The translations under genes and the position numbers were made by a program. A model generated the notes under the pieces. The model worked only from the letters and a program-made list of their open reading frames with translations, ran no database searches and was not told where the DNA came from. Positions 12,895-23,374 of a DNA stretch of 64,000 bases are shown here, piece by piece. Source of the DNA: Ostrinia nubilalis (Eukaryota; Arthropoda; Insecta; Lepidoptera; Crambidae); assembly GCF_963855985.1 (NCBI RefSeq), contig NC_087096.1, forward strand, positions 3,534,001 to 3,598,000, given 5' to 3'. Within the stretch, counting starts at the first letter, position 1, and each line of letters begins with the position of its first letter.

Positions 12895-15800
12895 CTTTCT
12901 TTCTTTTCTTTCTTTTCAGCCAAATGACGTCCACTGCTGGACAAAGGCCTCCCCCAAGGTTTTCCACAATGAACGGTCCTGCGCTGCCCGCATCCAGGCT
13001 CTTCCCGCGACCTTTACCAGATCGTCGGTCCACCTAGTAGGAGGCCTGCCCACGCTACGTCTTCCAGCCCGTGGTCGCCACTCGAGAACTTTCCTGCCCC
13101 AACGGCCATCGTCTCTACGAGCTATGTGCCCCGCCCACTGCCACTTGATTTTAGCAATTCTGCGAGCTATGTCGGTTACTTTGGTTCTCCTGCGGATCTC
13201 CTCATTTCTGATTCGATCACGCAGGGAAACTCCGAGCATAGCCCGCTCCATCGCCCTTTGGGTGACCTTGAGCCTTCTTATGAGGCCCATAGTAAGCGAC
13301 CACGTCTCAGATCCGTATACCATCACTGGCAACACGCATTGGTCAAATACTTTCGACTTAAGACACTGCGGTATTTCGGACGTGAGTATATGGCGAAGCT
13401 TCCCGAACGCTGCCCATCCGAGTTGGATTCGACGATTGACCTCTTTCTCGAAGTTGGACCTACCTAACTGGACTGTTTGTCCCAGGTATACATAATTGTC
13501 AACAACTTCGAGTGTAGAGTCTCCAACCTTCAGAGGAGTGGGTGCAACACGGACATTAGACATGATTTTTGTCTTGTCCATGTTCATTCTGAGGCCCACT
13601 TGTTGAGAGGCTCTACTGAGGCCATCGAGCATTGTGCCTAGATCCTCCAAGGTCTCAGCCATGACTACGATATCGTCCGCGAATCGAAGGTGGGTGATGT
13701 ACTCGCCGTTGATATTTATGCCAAATCCGTTCCAGTCCAGAAGCTTGAAGACATCTTCCAGGGCGGTGGTAAACAGTTTTGGAGATATGACGTCTCCCTG
13801 TCTTACCCCTCGCTGCAACTGGATAGGTTTCGAGTCCCGATCCTGGAGGCGGACCGACATTGTGGCGTTTTTGTACAAACCCCTTAACACTTCGATATAT
13901 CGATAGTCAATTTGGCACCTTTGGAGAGACTGTAGCACTGCCCAGGTCTCGACCGAATCGAAGGCTTTTTCATAATCCACAAACGCCAGGCAAAGTGGTT
14001 GATTATACTCCTCGGTCTTCTGTATAATCTGCCTTAGCGTATGTATGTGGTCTATGGTACTAAAGCCTTTTCGGAAACCGGCTTGTTCGGGAGGCTGGAA
14101 GTCGTCGAGCCTGCGAGCGAGACGATTCGTAATGACTCTCGAAAACAGCTTGTAGACATGGCTCAGAAGTGAGATGGGTCTATAATTCTTCAACAAGGTT
14201 TTGTCACCTTTTTTGAAGAAGAGTACCACCACACTTCTGTGCCATGTCGTAGGCGTTTTTCCTTCGAGGATGACGGAATTGAACAGCTTCTGAAGAGCCC
14301 TTAGTACCGGCGTTCCGCCTGCCTTCAAAAGCTCAGCCGTGATTCCATCATCACCCGGTGCCTTGTTGTTCTTCAGCTGTTTGAGAGCCATTCTAATCTC
14401 GTACAGACTGACGTCCGGGATATCTTCGGTATAGTGTCGGGTCAGTCTAGCTCTTGGGTCTTCGGCTAGATTTGTGACAGGTGCGCGTACAGTCGTGTAT
14501 AATTGTCCGTAGAACTTCTCAACCTCTTCCAATATCTCCGGCCCCGACGAAATGGCTCTGCCATCCTCTGTCTTCAGCTTGGTCAGTTGACTTTGGCCAA
14601 CAGACAGATCTCTTGCGAACACTTTAGAGCCTTTGTTTCGCTCAATCGCCTCTTTAATACGGTCTGTATTAAATTGGCGTAGGTCGCGAGTCAAAGACTT
14701 GGAGATCTGTCTGTTAAGGCGCCGATACTGAGCAGCATCTTCAGAGGACTGCAAAACCAAGTTCCGTCTCTCTTCCATGAGTTGATTGGTGAGGTCAGAG
14801 ATCTTTTTGGTTCCTTTTGAACGACGGGTTTTAAAGAACTTAGACCCAGTCGTTTGGACAATTTCCACGAACCTGTCATTGTATTCGTCCACATTTTCGC
14901 AGTCTCCTAGGCATTCGAAACGATTTTGCAACTCGAGCTGAAAGCTTTCGGGGTTTTGGAGTTGGATGGGCGCTGGGCGGAGCGTAGACTTCATCAGTCG
15001 ACATCTCTCGAGCTTGGGTCTGATATTCAATGTGCCTCTTACCATTCGGTGATCGCTTCCTGTTTTGACCGAATTGATCACAGAGACATCATTGAATATA
15101 TGCTTCTTCGTCGACAAGATGAAGTCTATCTCATTTTTTGTAGCGCCATTGGGATGCAGCCATGTCCACTTTCGCTGTTTTGGCTTTCTGAAGAAGGAGT
15201 TCATCATAAAGAGGCCCTCCTTCTCCATAAAGCCAGCCAGCAGTTGGCCACGTGCGTTCCTCTCTCCATACCCAAATTGCCCCACTTTCGGCTCATTATC
15301 GCTTCGTTTACCTAGCCTCGCGTTGAAGTCCCCCATCACAACGGTAAAATGGGACCGGGAGCTATGTATGGCTCTGGAAATATCCTCATACATAGTCTCC
15401 ACTTCGTCGTCGGGGTGTTCCGTGGTCGGTGCGTATACCTGTATGACCTTCAGCGAATACCGTTTGGTGATTCTGAGTATCAGGTACGCTACCCTCGCCG
15501 AAACACTCTCGATCTGGACCACGTTGTTGACAAGGGACTTGTGGACGATAAACCCGACACCACCCTGGGACTGCTGGTCGCCCTCCCGGTTATAGAGCAG
15601 GTTTCCGGATTTGAGAATTATGGTGTCCTCTCCCTCTCTTCGGACTTCACATAATCCTACGATATCCCACCGTAACCTGCTCAATTCTTCCTCGAGTTCC
15701 ATTAGCTTCACGTCTGTACGCAGTGTGCGAGCGTTATAGGTTGCCAGGGCCAGAGGTCGTCGGTGTTGGTAGCTTGGCATCCCCCGGGGATTCTTCGCAC

Positions 15801-16072
15801 CCCTTGCCCCACCGTTACCGTGACCGCTACCGTGGTCCGGGATAGTGGGGCCGCCGGGGACTAGGGGCCGTTTTTTTGTTTGTGCCACCATTTGGAGGGT
15901 TTTGCCCTAATCGCCACGCTTGGCAGGCGGGTTGGCGATCGCAGTTTTTTACTTGGTTTCGCACGCAGACGCTGCTGCCCGTCCGGTGCTACAGGAGTTT
16001 GTCGCCTCTTACGACACGCCTCCTGTGGGCGGTGGGGAAAAGTATTCTTTTACGGCCGTCCCCACACGGCAC
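12895..16072 (-). mobile_element. Full-length RTE-clade non-LTR retrotransposon
   Basis: The element lies on the minus strand. It has a short 5' UTR (16072 down to 15892) with a GC-rich leader containing GGAGGCGTGTCGTAAGAGGC, a single ORF, essentially no 3' UTR, and a tail of AAAG/AAAAG repeats straight after the stop codon. The sequence TTATGAGTT occurs at 12886-12894 and again at 16073-16081, a 9-base target-site duplication that fixes both ends. The element is 3178 bp. An intact ORF plus intact flanking duplication suggests a young and possibly mobile copy. One long ORF with endonuclease and RT but no RNase H, and a microsatellite 3' end, is typical of the RTE clade. Confidence 0.95.
12916..15891 (-). 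CDS. RTE endonuclease/reverse transcriptase
   Basis: This is a 991-residue ORF with no stop or frameshift. An AP-type endonuclease domain covers about residues 47-290, with CEVRR (Glu82), GDFNARLG (187-194, Asp188/Asn190), IDFIL (255-259) and SDHR (279-282). The reverse-transcriptase domain covers about 505-780: NNKAPGDDGI, NYRPISLLS (569-577), the first catalytic Asp in FVDYEKAFDSV, RGVRQGDVISP (694-704), the LRFADD active-site box (FADD 737-740) and GLRMNMDKTKIM. The C-terminal tail holds KWQWAGHIARR and GRPPTRWTDD, ending WTSFG-stop. The protein is expected to nick target DNA and prime reverse transcription there. The start codon is the first ATG after the GC-rich leader. There is no gag-like first ORF, as usual in this clade. 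The gene is transposon-borne, not a host gene. Confidence 0.95.
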   Translation of the reverse strand: MVAQTKKRPLVPGGPTIPDHGSGHGNGGARGAKNPRGMPSYQHRRPLALATYNARTLRTDVKLMELEEELSRLRWDIVGLCEVRREGEDTIILKSGNLLYNREGDQQSQGGVGFIVHKSLVNNVVQIESVSARVAYLILRITKRYSLKVIQVYAPTTEHPDDEVETMYEDISRAIHSSRSHFTVVMGDFNARLGKRSDNEPKVGQFGYGERNARGQLLAGFMEKEGLFMMNSFFRKPKQRKWTWLHPNGATKNEIDFILSTKKHIFNDVSVINSVKTGSDHRMVRGTLNIRPKLERCRLMKSTLRPAPIQLQNPESFQLELQNRFECLGDCENVDEYNDRFVEIVQTTGSKFFKTRRSKGTKKISDLTNQLMEERRNLVLQSSEDAAQYRRLNRQISKSLTRDLRQFNTDRIKEAIERNKGSKVFARDLSVGQSQLTKLKTEDGRAISSGPEILEEVEKFYGQLYTTVRAPVTNLAEDPRARLTRHYTEDIPDVSLYEIRMALKQLKNNKAPGDDGITAELLKAGGTPVLRALQKLFNSVILEGKTPTTWHRSVVVLFFKKGDKTLLKNYRPISLLSHVYKLFSRVITNRLARRLDDFQPPEQAGFRKGFSTIDHIHTLRQIIQKTEEYNQPLCLAFVDYEKAFDSVETWAVLQSLQRCQIDYRYIEVLRGLYKNATMSVRLQDRDSKPIQLQRGVRQGDVISPKLFTTALEDVFKLLDWNGFGININGEYITHLRFADDIVVMAETLEDLGTMLDGLSRASQQVGLRMNMDKTKIMSNVRVAPTPLKVGDSTLEVVDNYVYLGQTVQLGRSNFEKEVNRRIQLGWAAFGKLRHILTSEIPQCLKSKVFDQCVLPVMVYGSETWSLTMGLIRRLKVTQRAMERAMLGVSLRDRIRNEEIRRRTKVTDIARRIAKIKWQWAGHIARRDDGRWGRKVLEWRPRAGRRSVGRPPTRWTDDLVKVAGRAWMRAAQDRSLWKTLGEAFVQQWTSFG

Positions 16073-16081
16073 TTATGAGTT

Positions 16082-17942
16082 ATTGATTATAATATACAAT
16101 TTTTGCTATAAATATCCTGTAATTCGCCCCGATGAATACTTCTGTAAGTCACGTCCCATTAAATGATACACGCGCCTAAATATTGCCGGGATAGTGATGG
16201 GGACATACCACGTTGTACCTTTATAGCGGGAAAAGGTAAAGAGAAAAGGGAAAAATTCGATGGCGATCGTAAAGGTCTACGCTATCACATCTTAATATCG
16301 TGTTGTTTCGTGGATCTTTGGTTTTTATAATAATACTTAATGAAATTGTTTAAGAATTACAGTTTATAGGTATTTTGGGACGTAGGATACCTACCTAGAT
16401 AAAAAAAAGGTTATCTTCCGTAAAGATAAATGATCAATAAAAAATATATCTTTTAACGCAGGTTAATGATGGGAAGACTTCAATCTTCAAACCTGTTCAA
16501 ACTCTACCAATACTAAATATAAGTGTCATACTTAAGTATAATTAAGAACACGCACGTTTTATCTGTACAATAGTTAAAAGTTAGATTTTTTAGAAATTAT
16601 TGTAACCAAATCATTCTATCAAGTTCAAGGTAGAGTACAAGAATTTGGCACATCACTACCGCACGAGTTATCGCGGGCTTCTTTCTTGTTGACGGAGATA
16701 TTAATACAGCGTGGGATAAGTGCTATAAATACTCAACAATATTACATCGTCCTCATTTCACAGGACGAAATCAAATATTAGCCTTTTGGGCAACTGAATT
16801 GGGGTCCTAAGCGTGTGAAAGAGGTTTTACGGTGAAAAGCTGTGAAAAGGTTAATAAGCATTACACATTAGTTAAAAATAAAAACATAGTTTACATTTCG
16901 TACCTTATAATGATCTAGATTTGGGTCAGAGTTCAGTGTGTGTTTTTGTAAAACAAATACATAGACTATCTTTAGCATATTCTAAAATCAGATAATCTTA
17001 TCCCGGTAAAACGAACCTGAGGATAAATGGCAAACTTAATTAAAGGTGACAATGCATGTATCTATCGTAATTTTGTATCGACTACTTACATGCAGGTAAA
17101 TATTTATAAAGACTGTTATAAATCTAACCAAATCAAAATTCGCGATCCCGCGTGGTATTGTTGTAAATATCTAAACTTTCATATTTACATTTTATGTTAA
17201 CATTCGCGAGCTTTCGTGTTGAGTGAACAATTGTTTTTTTGCCTACCTGCAGGACAATGCCTCTGGTTCTGGTGCCCCATTCAAATTAATTCGCAGTCAT
17301 ACTTTTTGTCTGTTTGTTTTCAATCGTGTATTTCATTTCTGCCTTTGTCGCTTTGTGTGGTGAAATGCAATATTTTAGAGTAGAGCCAACGTTGCATTTT
17401 ACAAGGATGAATATTGGAATACTGAGAGAATTAATAATAGTGGTATTTTGTGTATTTGCGATCGCAAAATCGAGTAGACTTTTAGTAATAATTTAGTACT
17501 ACTCGTACAAGCGGAGCTTCTATAAAATTGAATCAATATTAGACTTCAATATTAATTTCTTAGCAATTTAATAGAAAGTTATTGAAGAGACTCCATTTTG
17601 TGAACCATTCATCTAAATGTAAAGCGGCAATTTAAGGGCGATTGAGTAACCTAATCCATACTGATTTATCAGCAGCTAGGCTGAGTAATGTACCGCCAGC
17701 TGCTCTACCAATAAAAACAAATTAGGCTTGGCTGTCGCGGGCATGGATGGATCAAAAAGAACAGTATACCTATAATATGACACTCAAAAGATATCAACTT
17801 AAACTTAAATATCACCATACTCGCACTGAAATTAAGAATACATTCCTACGTCTTTAAGATTGTTTTACTCCTACTCCTATGTGTGGATAACGGCATATCA
17901 TGCTTTATTGGTATTGGCTATTTTCCAACAAAGTTTCTAATA
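16082..17942. other. Gene-free stretch, nothing recognised
   Basis: Unique-looking AT-rich DNA. The 60-codon open frame near 17314 does not start at ATG and has no motif. Confidence 0.4.
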
Positions 17943-17950
17943 GTCTACAT

Positions 17951-18218
17951 CAGTGTTTTTCAACCTGTGGGTCGCGAAGCCTCTATAGGGGTGTCGTGAG
18001 AGGTCGTAAAAACTACCTCAGTAAGAAAAAATTCTTATAAAGACAGATTAATCCGAAATCTAATTAGGCAAATGTTGTATGGATTGAAGTATTCGGTCCC
18101 TACAAACATCTTTGCAACATTATAAAATACATGAAAAAAAAAGCGAACGGTCGGGGGTCGCCAAAATTTTTTTCATATACTATGGGGGTCGTGTCATGAA
18201 AAAGGTTGAAAAACACTG
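17951..18218. mobile_element. hAT-type MITE, 268 bp
   Basis: The ends are perfect 16-base terminal inverted repeats, CAGTGTTTTTCAACCT and AGGTTGAAAAACACTG. The 8-base sequence GTCTACAT lies immediately outside both (17943-17950 and 18219-18226), the duplication length of hAT transposons. Subterminal GTGGGTCGCGAA and GGGGGTCGCC are also mirrored. No transposase remains, so mobility would have depended on an autonomous relative elsewhere. Confidence 0.95.
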
Positions 18219-18226
18219 GTCTACAT

Positions 18227-19660
18227 GATAATATGAACATCACGTAGGGAGTAAGTTACAGTGTAAAGGTACATTTACATTGACACGTGGCTTGTGCGGA
18301 AGATACAATGGTATGGGACACGGGACGGCGCTCGTGCGGGTTTCTCCGCGCCCGCGGGGAGAGCTCAAGAAAGGCGTACGTACACGTGGCCACGTTTTGA
18401 GTGTTACTCATGGCTTTTGGAATATTCAAACCTTTTTATTGAATGACCGGGACCCAACTAATATACCTAATTAACATTGTCATGCTTATTACAAGGGATT
18501 TCCTGGCTTAATAACTTGAGCTACGTCCAAACATTTAGCGGCACAGTGCGGTACAGCCGTTAGCCGAAACACGGCAAATTGCCGCCATTAGCGTGCATTA
18601 GAGGGCGCCACTGTACAGGCTTACTTCAACGGGAGCCTACAAATGTAGCAACCATGTCACAGTTTGCAAACTTGAAGCCAAATAGACTGTGACGGATTAG
18701 TGAAAGTATTGAATTAGCCTTAATACCTTGGAATTCAAACAATAGAACCTTGAGTAAAAAATGTAGATCGATGAAAAATGTGTAACACGAATTTCAATTT
18801 CAATTCGAAATCCCCGTATGGCGGGGAACCGAACATTCATTTACTATCAGACGTCATTATAGACATAATATCATACTCCAGATTCAAAAACAAATCAATC
18901 AACCTCATCATCATTATCATCATCAGAAAATAATTTTAAATTAATCACGATCAGCAAAACAAAAAAATAAAAATATGTTGTACATAGTAAATACGAGTAC
19001 TTTAGTAGTTATTATTATTGTTGTTACCAAAACACGCCACACGGTTCGGAGTGAATGTGACCGTTCCAGCAACGTTTACTGTCATCTATCACAGGCATCT
19101 GTGTTGTTACTCACATAACTTAATTGTAGCACTCACGTCGCTCCCTTTACGCTGTTACTTACTCGTATGTAGGTACAATTGTTTCGCAGATATAATTCGG
19201 AATAGACATTGGTGAAGGAATAACTTCCATAGCGTGAAAACTCCCCGAGATATTATTACGATTTGAAAATTACATTCCTGCTTTTTCTTACAAACCCGGA
19301 TCTGTCATGAAGATGCATATTCAACCACTGGTTAACGCTTTCATAATTACGTTCTACCAATACTAGTTACTAGTTGTCATTTCTGGGCGATGTCCGCCGA
19401 CCGATAAGCGTCCAATCGCGCGCCGGTAACGCAATGAACGTAATCTGATTGGCGAGCTCGTGCATGCGCCTGCCAATTCCGCTGACGTCCCACTATGTGC
19501 GATATTCGGGATATTAGGCTCTTGACAATGACTGGCAGCAGTGTGGCGAGGTATCCCTCGAAGCGCACCCATTTTGAGGCGCACCTAATGAAGCGCACCT
19601 ATGTTTACTAAGAAATTTAAAAAGTACCAGGGTAACATAAAATAGGTGGTCTACGAGGAA
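18227..19660. other. Gene-free stretch with GC-rich islands
   Basis: Three GC-rich patches stand out: 18280-18400, 18535-18620 and 19380-19600. The last contains three close copies of a word like GAAGCGCACC. No splice-flanked coding exon or known repeat could be supported in any of them. Confidence 0.35.
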
Positions 19661-19663
19661 TAG

Positions 19664-19790
19664 TTTCATCATCATCATCATCATCATTCCAGCCACAGGA
19701 CGTCCATTGCAGAACATTTGGACTGCTGAAAAACCGGACGATGTAGAAATCATTGCCCCCCAATGATTTCCACATAGTCCGTTTGGTAAT
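19664..19790 (-). mobile_element. Decayed RTE 3'-terminal fragment
   Basis: A (TCATCA)n tract at 19668-19688 is followed by TTCCAGCCACAGGACGTCCA, matching the stop-proximal end of the RTE elements read on the minus strand, and further on by CCCAATGATTTCCACA, matching the next part. About 35 unrelated bases interrupt the match around 19715-19755. It is too short and decayed to encode anything. Confidence 0.75.
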
Positions 19791-19868
19791 AAATAATGTT
19801 TGTAATAAATAAGAAGCTGACAAAGGTGAAGTTTCATCCGCTATTTTTTCTGAACACCAGCCGATATA

Positions 19869-20793
19869 CAGGGTGGCCCAGAAAGAAATTCACTTTTGAA
19901 AATTCAAGAAAAAAAATTCTGTGTAATTTTGTAGAACTTTATTCATTACAATTCAAAGAAAATTAAATGAAATTTATTTTTAAATTTACCTTTATTAAAT
20001 AACATCGTCCAGGAGATTTCCTTGACGCTTACAACATTCGATCAACATACATCAAAATCTTGAAATGCGTTCGTTAGAATTCCCTCGAAACCTATTTTCC
20101 ATTTTTTGCCGAATCTTCAGCTTCAGTTGCTGCATGGTTGTTGGATTATAAAAGTATACTCTATTCTTAAGGTAACACCACAAAAAGGAGTTTTCTGGAG
20201 TGAGATCAGGGCTTCCTGGTGGCCAGGAGATGTCACCCCTGCCTAAAAATTTTTTTTTTTGGGAACATGTCTCTTACCATCATTTGAAGTGTGACACGTA
20301 GCCCAATCTTGATGAAACCAAGTGCTCCTGTCATAGCCTTGCGAATCTTGCCACTTTGAAATCAAAAAGCTTTTCAGTATGCCAGTATAGCGCTCTCAAA
20401 AATTTATCATCCTTTCGATTCAACAAACCAATTAAGCAGGGGTGAAATTTAGTTGCCACTAAGAAGCCCTAATCTCATTCCAGCAGACTTCTTTTTGTGA
20501 GGTAACATTATGAGCAGAGTATCTCTAAAAATCCAAAAACTCTGCAGCATTCATCCATCCTGAATCCATTTCAAGGTAACTCTTACGAAAGTTTTCCATA
20601 ATTTTTATGTATGTTGACTGAATGTTGTAAACGTCAAGGGAATCACATGTACGATGAAATTTAAAAAAGAAAGTAAATTTAAAAACAAATTGCATGAAAT
20701 TTCCTTTAAATTACAATGGTTAAAGTTTTACAAAAATTTACAGTTTTCGTTTCCTTACATTTTCAAAAGTGAACTTTCTTCTGGGCCACCCTG
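19869..20793. mobile_element. Decayed Tc1/mariner-superfamily element with long TIRs
   Basis: The ends read CAGGGTGGCCCAGAAAGAA and TTTCTTCTGGGCCACCCTG, each bordered by TA (19867-19868 and 20794-20795), the target duplication of Tc1/mariner elements. The inverted repeat is not confined to the ends: 19869-20050 aligns with the reverse complement of 20609-20793 for about 180 bases with scattered differences, for example CCTTGACGCTTACAACATTC against CCTTGACGTTTACAACATTC. A broken transposase lies in the left half on the minus strand. Confidence 0.9.
20060..20345 (-). pseudogene. Tc1/mariner-type transposase remnant
   Basis: The minus-strand translation gives WFHQDWATCHT, then after an A-run SWPPGSPDLTPENSFLWCYLK and NPTTMQQLKLKIRQ, which are the second and third acidic-residue blocks of the DDE catalytic domain of this superfamily. 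The first acid would lie upstream and is not seen. A run of about 12 A residues shifts the frame, and later stops break it further. The N-terminal DNA-binding half is absent, so the element could move only with outside transposase. Confidence 0.8.
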
Positions 20794-20795
20794 TA

Positions 20796-23228
20796 TTTTC
20801 CAGAAGTGGTTGTATAGCAAGAAGTTTTTATGTGACTTCGAATAGTTTACTCGAACCAAGTCGGTTGTTCTGAACTTCAAAAACAATGTAAATAGTCTAA
20901 TGCTCAAATAACAAGGGTTGTAACATAAGACGATACAATTAGGTAACATAAAACAACATTTACCCCTACATAATGACTTTTTTGCATACAATATTTTATG
21001 CTTTATTATACTTAAACGAGTCATAATTCACAGCGGAAAATTGTTGCTAATTTTCAAAAGAAATGAAGCAACCTTTCGTTTGCGTCTTATTACAAGCTCG
21101 TAAGGCTGATGCCTCACTACTTACTGTTTTAGCTGTTATTTCCCAAAGGTGTAAGTAAGTATGATTTGAAGGTAAACACTGTAGCATCTTATGTAGTCGA
21201 AGGAGATGGTACTTTGCTAAAAATAAGTGTCTGGAGTTTGTTTATTAAACAGAAGTCAAAATGTCTCCTAGACTTATAATTAAATCATTTATAGCAAAAT
21301 GCTTTGACAGGAATTACAAGTTTTTTTTCGAGATAGTCATTTCCAAACCCACTGGTTAATATATTTTTCCAGACAAATGTAGGTAAGTAGATCATTGTTC
21401 AATGATACGCTGCTGTTAAAAAAATATTGCGCGTAGTCGATGCATTCTCAGGTCTCTCCACGATATCACACAATAATGTTACATACCCATCGGGGTATCC
21501 GTTGCCTGGGCATACACCGTAGTAATATGACCATACCTTATTGTTCCTTCACAAACACAACAGACGGCCGGGCAATATTTAATTCAAGCTCAAATAACAA
21601 AACGTCTGCTGGCCGACGCTAAAGAAGACCTCATTTCAGGGGTTTAGTCAAATTAAGTTTTATTGCTACAAGGCAAAGGTAGTCAAAATGGTTTTATATT
21701 TTTTATTTACATTGACAATACTCGCGAACCTCGGTTCTGACAAGAAACAAGTTAAGTAAAAGTGAGTTAATATTTTTATAGTATTCTGAACATAAATGTG
21801 TACTACTCGTACTGTACAAAAAAAATTGTAAGATTCTCCTATAGCTTTGAAATAAGTTGGTATATAATATACATATATACGGAATTAAAAATACATTACT
21901 CGTAGTAAGTATGGTACGAGTACAACATATGGTACCTATATCTGCGACTCTCGCTCGCTAGCACGTGGTTCAAACGAAAATTCAATTTGTCAAAATCCGA
22001 AATGAGAAAATGTTTATTTACTTACTTCAAAACTTATTAGATACTCTGAAAGAATACGAGTAGAATGTCATCTGCATAAACCACATCCATTCCTGCTCTC
22101 CGTCTTTTGTTTTCTTTAGATAAGGCAACGTCTTAGAAAAGTTTGCGGAAAAAATCGAAAATCAATGAGATAAAAACAAAGAAGTTCATTTGCTGTAAGT
22201 TCCTTAGACGGTACATTAGATACCGAAGTTTTCTAATTAAGGGAAGGTCGGAAGTCCGATGGCAAGCCGCGGAAACATCCTCCCAAATATTTAGTTCCAC
22301 TTTGGGGTCTGTAGGGGAATTCGGAGGATTGTTCCTATGGTTTCTATGGTGGAATAAAATTTTGTACGGAAAATGGGTAACCTTTGCTTAAAGGTAGGTG
22401 GTAAGACTAATAAAAATCTTTAAGTACTTGCAATACATGTTTGTATTTTATAGTTACTTTCTCGGGTATATCATCCGAGATATAAATGTACAAAAAAAAC
22501 AAGCTTTGTGCGCCGCTTCATCCGCGTTTAGTGCGGTCTTTCAGTAATCCATTATCGCGCGCTATATCTACTTAAATTAAACCCTTGATTTATCCCTTTC
22601 CTAAATTATAGTCTACATATAATTGCGGCCGACCCCTAGTGTGCCAGTCAGTTTCTCCTTTATGTAAGGAATCTTCTGTAGTTATATAATAGGTGCCATT
22701 GTAAATCAACAGCATTATTCTGATGTACCTACCATTTAAAGCTCTACATTTCATAATCAATATGTTTGAGCAAGGTGAACACGTAAACAAAACACAACCG
22801 ACCCCACGTGAATCACTACGGCACACGAGCCCAGCAATAATTGTGGCTGGAACGGCCCTAAGCGGCTGTTGCGGCTTATCGGCGCCGCACACGCCTACAT
22901 GGCTCATGCAACTGATGTATTGTTATCTTGCTATTGATGCTTGGAAAACATTCATAATTCCAGTTTATGTCACAAGATTGAAATTATGCTGTCGTAATCT
23001 TTATAAAACATCCAACCACACCTACAACAGGCAATGTTTATTGCATCATGTTGGTACATTTGGATTTAATTTAATTTCAGTTTACTATATCTTTCGCTGT
23101 CTCATATCAGCATCTTACTACAAGTGAGAGGGATACATAACAAAAGATACGGAGACGTCTTTAGAAATCAGACAAATTATGCGAATTAATGTGACCGCTT
23201 CTTAGAATTTTTTTAGTCAGGCTTAAAA
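20796..23228. other. Gene-free stretch, nothing recognised
   Basis: AT-rich DNA. The 134-codon frame at 22723-23127 and its antisense partner at 22590-22907 overlap each other and show no family motif or coding-like codon pattern that would choose between them. Confidence 0.35.
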
Positions 23229-23374
23229 TCTATACCTACTAATATTATAAATGCGAAAGTAACTCTGTCTGTCTGTCTTGCTTTCACGTCTAAACCACTG
23301 AACCGATTTTAATGAAAGACATAGAGCTTTAAAGACAAAATTCCACGCGGGCGAAGCCGCGGGCGGAAAGCTAC
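23229..23374 (+). mobile_element. Helitron-like element, internally deleted
   Basis: It starts TCTATACCTACTAATATTAT, carries GCGAAAGTAACTCTGTCTG with a short GTCT run, and ends in the hairpin GCGGGCGAAGCCGCGGGC followed by GGAAAGCTAC, so the terminal CTAG is mutated to CTAC. Compared with the copy at 59059-59291 it lacks about 90 internal bases. There is no target duplication, as expected of Helitrons. Confidence 0.75.

Noticed and set aside
14926..15654. Several plus-strand open frames of 68-176 codons across 12.9-15.9 kb
   Set aside because: They are antisense shadows of the 991-codon RTE ORF and have no motifs of their own.
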